Assembly: GCA_002350445.1 (NCBI GenBank)
Contig: DEEV01000089.1
Coordinates: 5,523-15,800 of the forward strand
DNA from: Treponema sp. UBA2869
GTDB taxonomy: Bacteria > Spirochaetota > Spirochaetia > Treponematales > Treponemataceae
Length of the DNA stretch: 10,278 nucleotides
Reading direction: 5' to 3'
The translations under genes were made by a program, and so were the position numbers. Of the stretch, positions 6,327 to 10,278 are shown piece by piece; positions within the stretch are counted from its first letter, which is position 1, and each line of letters opens with the position of its first letter. The notes under the pieces were generated by a model. That model was given only the letters and a program-made list of their open reading frames with translations. It made no database searches and had not been told where the DNA came from.

Positions 6327-7864
6327 TCCAAATCCTCTGATGGTTTACTAATTGGAGCTGCTGTAACAGCAGATTCATCTATATCATATTTATTTTCAAC
6401 GTAGCCTTTTTCATGCTTTTTTACGGAAAAGTCAAAAGCGTTCAAATCGGGAAGATTTTCTCCTTGAGGTTCGTTTTCTACTTGAACTTCTTCCGGCGCT
6501 TTGTTCCAGTCGTTAAGAAGGTTTTCTGTAAGCGGATTTTCTTCCGGTTCTTCGTTTTCCAGGTTTTCAGATTCAGAAAGCTTTGTTAATGATGCTTTAT
6601 CGCTGTTTTCAAATGAATTTTCAGCTTTATTTGCAGAAATATCCTCTGCAATTTCGTTTACATTTCCAGCATTGTTATCTGAAACGTTTTCATTTATGTT
6701 TTCATCAGCATCTATAGGCTCTAAGCCCTCTGAATTCAGCTGATTATCTGCTGTATCACCCTCGCCCTGTACATCAGTATTTTCTGTGTTTTCAGAAATT
6801 TCCTGTGCAATGGCTTCGCCGTTTGTTTCGTTTTCCATATCAGAATCTGCCTGGTTTATAGCGTCAAGAATTTCCTTTTCGTTTTCAGGCAGCATATTGT
6901 AAACGTAACGCAAAACTTCGTTGCGCATTGGTGTTTCAATATGAGTACATTCAAAATGCAGCAAAGACTGGTTTTCATCTTCGTTAAATTCAACAGTTCG
7001 TATAATACCGAACATAACAATAAGCATTGTTTGAATTGTAAATTGAAGCTTTATCTGAACGTTTTCTACACCTTTTCCGCCAATTTTTATTAAGGCTCCG
7101 GATTCAGAAATGTCCTGAAGAATACAGCGGTAACCGCCCTTTGTTTCAATTGCGCTATAATCAACATTGCGGTCTTTTATAATATAAAGCATTCCGTGAA
7201 TTTCGCATTTTGCGCGCACTGATTTTCTTTTCTGGGTTCTTACAAGATTGTTCGAATGTCTTAAAAAAAGCGAAGATTTACCTAGAAAAAGTCCGCTTTG
7301 TTCAACAGTTGTGTCAAAAACATAGCGGGCATCGCCTTTTCGCCATAAATAAACGCTTATTACCTTGTTTACCCATTCTTCTGCCGTTATAGGAATAAGA
7401 TTATTTTGTTTTGGAATTGAAACTACAATTTTATTTCCATTGTTTACAATTTCCGAAGCAAAAACACCCTTACCCGGAAGCAGAATTCTGATTTTTTGAC
7501 CTTTGTCCAGGGCCATTGTTGTAAGTACGCCTTTTTTGTCATCAGACTGATTCTGGAGCTTTGTTCTGTAATTAAAAAGCTTTGTCATTAAAAGCTGTTT
7601 GTGCGGATCATTAGAAGAATTTCCTTTTGAATCGGTAATTTGTGCCATGCACTTTGTTAAAGATGGCAAAGAATAAAAAAGCGAAGTTGGTTCTTCCAGC
7701 TGGCAAATCTGAGAAACCTTCCACAGCAGACTTAAATCTGAAAAGGAAAACCCCTCGTCAAAACCAGTTACAAAGAACTGAATTTTGTTTTTAAAGAGAG
7801 AATATAAAGTTCCCAGTGTTACAAGGGAAATTAAAACTCCAACAATAGCTATAAGTGCGTACAC
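6323..7864 (-). CDS. Membrane-anchored YcgR-N/PilZ c-di-GMP receptor with acidic tail
   Basis: First gene of the eight-gene operon, 513 residues from the GTG at 7864. Layout: a membrane helix at about 3-24; an uncharacterised helical region (about 26-110); a YcgR-N (PilZN)-like beta domain from LDKGQKIRILLP (119-130) to about 188; and a PilZ domain, about 209-325. The c-di-GMP-binding signature is intact: RKSVR (RxxxR) at 213-217 and DISESG ([D/N]xSxxG) at 251-256. From about 326 the protein is a 190-residue low-complexity tail rich in E, N, D and S. YcgR-N plus PilZ is the architecture of flagellar brake proteins, and PilZ proteins such as Borrelia PlzA affect spirochaete motility, so control of motility or envelope functions is a reasonable inference. 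A longer frame begins at a TTG at 7909, but that triplet is the start of the -35 box and lacks a ribosome site. Confidence 0.88.
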   Translation of the reverse strand: MYALIAIVGVLISLVTLGTLYSLFKNKIQFFVTGFDEGFSFSDLSLLWKVSQICQLEEPTSLFYSLPSLTKCMAQITDSKGNSSNDPHKQLLMTKLFNYRTKLQNQSDDKKGVLTTMALDKGQKIRILLPGKGVFASEIVNNGNKIVVSIPKQNNLIPITAEEWVNKVISVYLWRKGDARYVFDTTVEQSGLFLGKSSLFLRHSNNLVRTQKRKSVRAKCEIHGMLYIIKDRNVDYSAIETKGGYRCILQDISESGALIKIGGKGVENVQIKLQFTIQTMLIVMFGIIRTVEFNEDENQSLLHFECTHIETPMRNEVLRYVYNMLPENEKEILDAINQADSDMENETNGEAIAQEISENTENTDVQGEGDTADNQLNSEGLEPIDADENINENVSDNNAGNVNEIAEDISANKAENSFENSDKASLTKLSESENLENEEPEENPLTENLLNDWNKAPEEVQVENEPQGENLPDLNAFDFSVKKHEKGYVENKYDIDESAVTAAPISKPSEDLE

Positions 7865-7888
7865 AATTCTCCTCTTTTTTATTATAAT
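7860..7888 (+). promoter_or_regulatory. Likely promoter of the CPBP protease gene
   Basis: TATAAT at 7883-7888 is a perfect -10 box on the + strand, with a weaker -35 candidate TACACA (4 of 6 consensus bases) at 7860-7865, spaced 17 bases. The predicted start near 7895 leaves a 14-base leader that contains AAGGAAG at 7897-7903. It shares six of eight bases of the palindrome ATTATAAT with the opposing promoter. Confidence 0.55.
7869..7873 (-). promoter_or_regulatory. Ribosome binding site for the PilZ gene GTG start
   Basis: AGGAG (within AAGAGGAG) lies 4 bases before the GTG at 7862-7864. It is the only purine-rich site near the gene's 5' end and, given the promoter position, would sit at the very 5' end of the mRNA (predicted transcription start about 7874). 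Confidence 0.65.
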
Positions 7889-7909
7889 ACCATAATAAGG
7901 AAGATTCAA
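7881..7909 (-). promoter_or_regulatory. Sigma-70-type promoter for the eight-gene operon
   Basis: On the minus strand TTGAAT (-35, 7909-7904) is followed after exactly 17 bases by a perfect TATAAT (-10, 7886-7881). The -35 box matches the first four bases of the consensus. Transcription should begin near 7874, leaving a leader of only about 10 bases before the GTG start of the PilZ gene. No other promoter is apparent for the tightly packed genes downstream. Confidence 0.7.
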
Positions 7910-8532
7910 TGAAACAGCGTTCTAAAAAAGTTGAAATTTCAGTTTTTTTACTGATTATGTTATTTTATGTAATACCGCCGCTTTTTGTTTTTAAAGCCGG
8001 ACAAAGTTTATTTTCGTGGAATTTTCCCTACGCTTCTGTTTTGATTGCACTTCCCTTTGCTTTTATTCTTTATTTTTTTTATGAAAAAAACGAAAAGCCG
8101 TTTATTATAAATTATCTTCTTTTTCTGCCGCAATTAGGCATTATTCTTGCATTTTCTTTTTTGTTAAAATTTGCGTCGGTTTATTTTAAGCTTGGAACAG
8201 AACATTCAATTTTGCTTCCGTTTGGCGTTTTTGAATGGTTTTGCTGCCTGCTTCAGTTTTTTGCGGCTGCATTTTATGAAGAAGTTTTGTACAGGTTTTA
8301 TCTTCCCGAGCAGCTGCTTAATTTTACTAAATCCAAGGCTTTAGGTTTTATTTTTGAAATTATTTCACTTTTGTTTTTTGCATTTGCGCATTTGTATCTT
8401 GGAGTTTTTTCTGTTATTAATGCAGCTTTTGCACATATTGTTCTAAGATTCTGTTTTAAGAAAAACGGATGCATCGGCTCGCTTATTGCCAGTCATTTCC
8501 TTTACAATGTAATTTCTTTGATTCTATTGTAA
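7909..8532 (+). CDS. CPBP-family intramembrane metalloprotease
   Basis: A 207-residue, very hydrophobic protein of the CPBP (CAAX protease and bacteriocin-processing, Abi) family, whose members are glutamate/histidine intramembrane proteases. All three family motifs are present: EEVLYR (EExxxR) at 124-129, FAFAH (FxxxH) at 157-161, and HFLYN (HxxxN) at 196-200, so the active site looks intact. About six to seven membrane helices fit the family. Bacterial relatives are linked to bacteriocin self-immunity or peptide maturation, but no bacteriocin or peptide-signal gene is visible nearby, so the substrate is unknown. It is the only + strand protein gene. AAGGAAG lies 5 bases before the ATG. It is transcribed divergently from the PilZ operon, and its last 31 bp overlap the end of the convergent DUF4340 gene. 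Confidence 0.92.
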   Translation: MKQRSKKVEISVFLLIMLFYVIPPLFVFKAGQSLFSWNFPYASVLIALPFAFILYFFYEKNEKPFIINYLLFLPQLGIILAFSFLLKFASVYFKLGTEHSILLPFGVFEWFCCLLQFFAAAFYEEVLYRFYLPEQLLNFTKSKALGFIFEIISLLFFAFAHLYLGVFSVINAAFAHIVLRFCFKKNGCIGSLIASHFLYNVISLILL

Positions 8533-9386
8533 GTCCAGCTGCTTATTTTTGTCCAGAATACATCCAGTTTCTTAGAAGTTTCGTCGTAATATTCAGATTT
8601 AACGGAATATTCAGATGAAGCCGCTTTATAAAATTTTAAGGTGATTCTTTGTTTTTTACCAGTTTCAATAACCAGAGTTTTTTCTGCCGGCTTTTTGTTT
8701 TGAGATGGATCTTTTGTTTCCGGGAAAATTTCCTGCGCTGCTCCGCCATGTCTTAATTCAAGAAGTGCTGCATTGTCAGAACAGCCTTTTGCAATAATTT
8801 TATCTGCTTCCAGCTTTCCAAAAATCTCGCGCGAAATAAGATACGGTTCGCCCCAGACTTGTCTTGACGTTGTAAGGTAATTGTCCAGTAAAGAATCTGT
8901 CTGGTAAAGTGCGGTTGATTTTCCTGTCATAAAATAGCGTTCTGTATTAGAAAAATCATGATTTCCAAAATAATAATCAACAAAAGTGTCGTTAAAGTTT
9001 ATGCGAACGTGTACAGAAGTGTCTGAAAAGAAACGAAAATCATCTTTTTTGGAAATTTGGTCTGAAATTTTATACATATTACGAAGTTTTGTAATTTCAT
9101 TAATAAAGTTTTCGCACTGTTTTGAATCAGCGATTATTTTTTTTGTGTCCTGATTCCGGGTTAATGTCCAGAATTTATCCTGTTTGCTTAATTTAATTCC
9201 TTCTGCTTCTTCGCTGGTTTTGTTTATGCTTATAGAAGTGATTTTATCTTTGTATTTTTCATTGAAAATTTCTGTTTTAATTGCTTTTCTTTTGTCTTGT
9301 ACAGAATTATGCATTACAAAATGAAGTATAAGTGTTGCTGAAAGAAATATTACTGTAGCCAGAAGAATTTTATTAATTTTTTGCAT
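8502..9386 (-). CDS. DUF4340 membrane-anchored protein of a Gld-type ABC transporter operon
   Basis: A 294-residue protein with one N-terminal membrane helix (about 7-25) and a large, probably extracytoplasmic domain matching DUF4340, a beta-rich domain regularly found just downstream of GldG-like genes. The FWTLTRN (72-78) and YYFGNHDFSNTERYFM (128-143) stretches, resembling the family pattern G-x-x-x...R-Y, support this. Its role is unknown; it is presumed to work with the transporter's GldG-like subunit. The start is the ATG at 9386, with AAGGAAGG 6 bases upstream; the frame can be extended to a TTG at 9407 but with no benefit. It overlaps the GldG-like gene by 14 bp and the CPBP gene tail-to-tail by 31 bp. 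No terminator is visible after it. Confidence 0.82.
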   Translation of the reverse strand: MQKINKILLATVIFLSATLILHFVMHNSVQDKRKAIKTEIFNEKYKDKITSISINKTSEEAEGIKLSKQDKFWTLTRNQDTKKIIADSKQCENFINEITKLRNMYKISDQISKKDDFRFFSDTSVHVRINFNDTFVDYYFGNHDFSNTERYFMTGKSTALYQTDSLLDNYLTTSRQVWGEPYLISREIFGKLEADKIIAKGCSDNAALLELRHGGAAQEIFPETKDPSQNKKPAEKTLVIETGKKQRITLKFYKAASSEYSVKSEYYDETSKKLDVFWTKISSWTYNRIKEITL

Positions 9387-10278
9387 AGGCCGCCTTCCTT
9401 GCTGCAAGATTTATAATAAATGTAATTATGATTAAAAGAGGAACGGCTGCAAAAAGAATTGCCAGTGAAAGTGTCCTCAGTTTTTCAAATTCTTCTGAGC
9501 CTGCCTGAATTAAAAGGCTTGTGTCTCTTGTCTGCTTTGATTCAAGGTCTGCAAGTTCATCTTCATTGTTTAGACGTAAAAGACTGTTTGTTATAAAGTT
9601 CAGGTTGCGGTAGTCTCCGTATTCGCCGCCGTTGTATTCAAGGGCAAGAGAATTGGAAAAATTGCTGTCAGAAATTACTATAACATCAGAATTCTCTGAT
9701 TCTTCAAGATTGTAAAGCCCTTTGAGTGCGCCTTTTATTCTTGCGGCAATAATTTTTGAACCGCTTTCGCCGTCGCTGCTTTGTTTACTCTGTACAATAA
9801 ATGGATTTGTTTCTATAAGTTTATCTTTACTCTGTTTGTCTGCTTTTTTGCTCCATGCAGCCGGGCTTGTAACTATGTACGGTTCAATTGATGCGTTTAC
9901 AAGATCTTCGCTGTTTTGTGAAATTTCAAGAGGAACAGCCCAGAAGGTTGTAAAACCTGTGTTCGTGTTTTTCTGCGGAAGAATGTTTATCCACAAAGGA
10001 TAATTTATAAACTGTGTAGATTTTCCGTCATCGCTTACCATTGTAATTCTTGAACAGTAAAGATCTGCGGCAACTTCATCTAAGAATTTTACGCCCCAGT
10101 TTTCAATCATTTCTACAATATTTGTGCGGCGGCTAAATGTCAGATTCCAGTCATTTTCCAAATCTACTGAAAACTGATTTGCCATTATAAAGGCGCCACC
10201 CTTTCCGCTTAAAATATAATCTTCAATTGCTATTGCATTTTCAATGGAAATATAACTGTCGCCGGCAATTAAAAGTGG
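9373..10278 (-). CDS. GldG-like ABC transporter auxiliary protein, N-terminus outside window
   Basis: C-terminal 301 residues of a protein of the GldG / ABC_transp_aux type, named after the gliding-motility transporter GldAFG of Flavobacterium but widespread in non-gliding bacteria. The frame is open to the window edge: upstream of the ATG at 10185 it reads LLIAGDSYISIENAIAIEDY and then LSGKGGAFIM, the conserved segment in which a strand leads into a helix and a GG turn. So that ATG is internal (Met32 of the visible part). The middle (about 32-260) is the soluble domain and carries NYPLWINIL and ISDSNFSNS; a C-terminal helix at about 269-292 anchors it, ending in a basic tail. The ATPase and permease genes should lie upstream, beyond 10278. 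It overlaps the DUF4340 gene by 14 bp. The substrate is unknown. Confidence 0.82.
   Translation of the reverse strand, partial: PLLIAGDSYISIENAIAIEDYILSGKGGAFIMANQFSVDLENDWNLTFSRRTNIVEMIENWGVKFLDEVAADLYCSRITMVSDDGKSTQFINYPLWINILPQKNTNTGFTTFWAVPLEISQNSEDLVNASIEPYIVTSPAAWSKKADKQSKDKLIETNPFIVQSKQSSDGESGSKIIAARIKGALKGLYNLEESENSDVIVISDSNFSNSLALEYNGGEYGDYRNLNFITNSLLRLNNEDELADLESKQTRDTSLLIQAGSEEFEKLRTLSLAILFAAVPLLIIITFIINLAARKAAYAKN
9393..9400 (-). promoter_or_regulatory. Ribosome binding site that decides the DUF4340 start
   Basis: AAGGAAGG lies 6 bases before the ATG at 9384-9386, inside the end of the GldG-like gene. It supports the ATG over the TTG at 9405-9407, which overlaps no such site at proper spacing. 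Confidence 0.7.

Larger units (their letters stand above)
27..7909 (-). other. Eight-gene translationally coupled operon
   Basis: Eight genes read leftward from one promoter. The junctions, in order, are -4, -7, +1, -4, 0, -1 and -4 bp, so no gap could hold a terminator or a standard promoter. Strong ribosome sites occur before the HEAT-like, ksgA, yggS and rluD genes; comEC, the unknown membrane protein and the last pseudouridine synthase have weak ones and probably depend on coupling. No terminator is seen for the operon, whose mRNA must run on at least to 27, antisense to tRNA-Leu. Confidence 0.8.

Noticed and set aside
6501..6743. Serine/phenylalanine-rich + strand frame opposite the PilZ protein tail
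   Set aside because: It is the antisense image of the Glu/Asn-rich tail (GAA read as TTC), which explains its repetitive look.
8459..8481. GATGCATC palindrome followed on the minus strand by a T-run, as a terminator for the DUF4340 gene
   Set aside because: The palindrome has no room for a loop and its flanking bases mismatch, so it would not form a stable terminator hairpin.
8533..8560. Repeated GTCCAG near the end of the CPBP gene as a terminator stem
   Set aside because: The two copies are direct, not inverted, so they cannot pair with each other.
1..10278. Mobile element, CRISPR array, phage or defence island
   Set aside because: No transposase, integrase, terminal inverted repeats, spaced direct repeats or defence-family motifs; the tRNA has no adjacent integrase or attachment-site duplicate.

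Overview
The window looks like chromosomal DNA of a low-GC spirochaete, most likely a Treponema-type organism. The basis is indirect: AT-rich, dense single-strand gene packing; a membrane-anchored YcgR-N/PilZ protein; a GldG/DUF4340 pair; and a ComEC-KsgA-YggS-RluD neighbourhood. No rRNA or other decisive marker is present, so the genus is an inference. I see no phage, insertion sequence, CRISPR array or toxin-antitoxin signature. Almost every base lies in a gene; the only true intergenic gap is about 44 bp.

Layout, left to right. (1) Positions 1-77 hold a tRNA-Leu(CAG) on the + strand, missing its first seven bases at the window edge and followed by a strong rho-independent terminator at 97-131. 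(2) Positions 27-7864 hold eight minus-strand genes, read right to left: a PilZ c-di-GMP receptor with a membrane anchor, an exported HEAT-like helical-repeat protein, a ComEC-type DNA channel, RsmA/KsgA, a YggS-type PLP-homeostasis protein, an unknown exported membrane protein, an RluD-type and a second, divergent RluA-family pseudouridine synthase. Every junction lies between a 7-bp overlap and a 1-bp gap, so this is one translationally coupled operon. Its last gene runs antisense through the tRNA terminator and ends inside the tRNA anticodon loop. (3) Positions 7865-7908 are a compact divergent control region whose two -10 boxes share a palindromic ATTATAAT. (4) Positions 7909-8532 encode a CPBP-family intramembrane protease on the + strand. 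(5) Positions 8502-10278 hold the minus-strand end of a Gld-type ABC transporter operon: a DUF4340 membrane protein and, upstream of it, a GldG-like subunit cut by the window edge.

The eight-gene operon combines c-di-GMP sensing, envelope proteins, DNA uptake, PLP homeostasis and rRNA modification (KsgA plus two pseudouridine synthases). The rRNA-modification genes form a natural module; the link to PilZ and ComEC may only be co-transcription. Three starts should be moved from the longest open frame: ksgA to a TTG at 3923, the PilZ gene to a GTG at 7864, and the DUF4340 gene to an ATG at 9386. The GldG frame is open to the window edge, so its first internal ATG is not a start.

No clearly new defence or mobile system is visible. 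The most unusual things are the protein-coding/tRNA antisense overlap at the left end and the symmetrical divergent promoter at 7860-7909.
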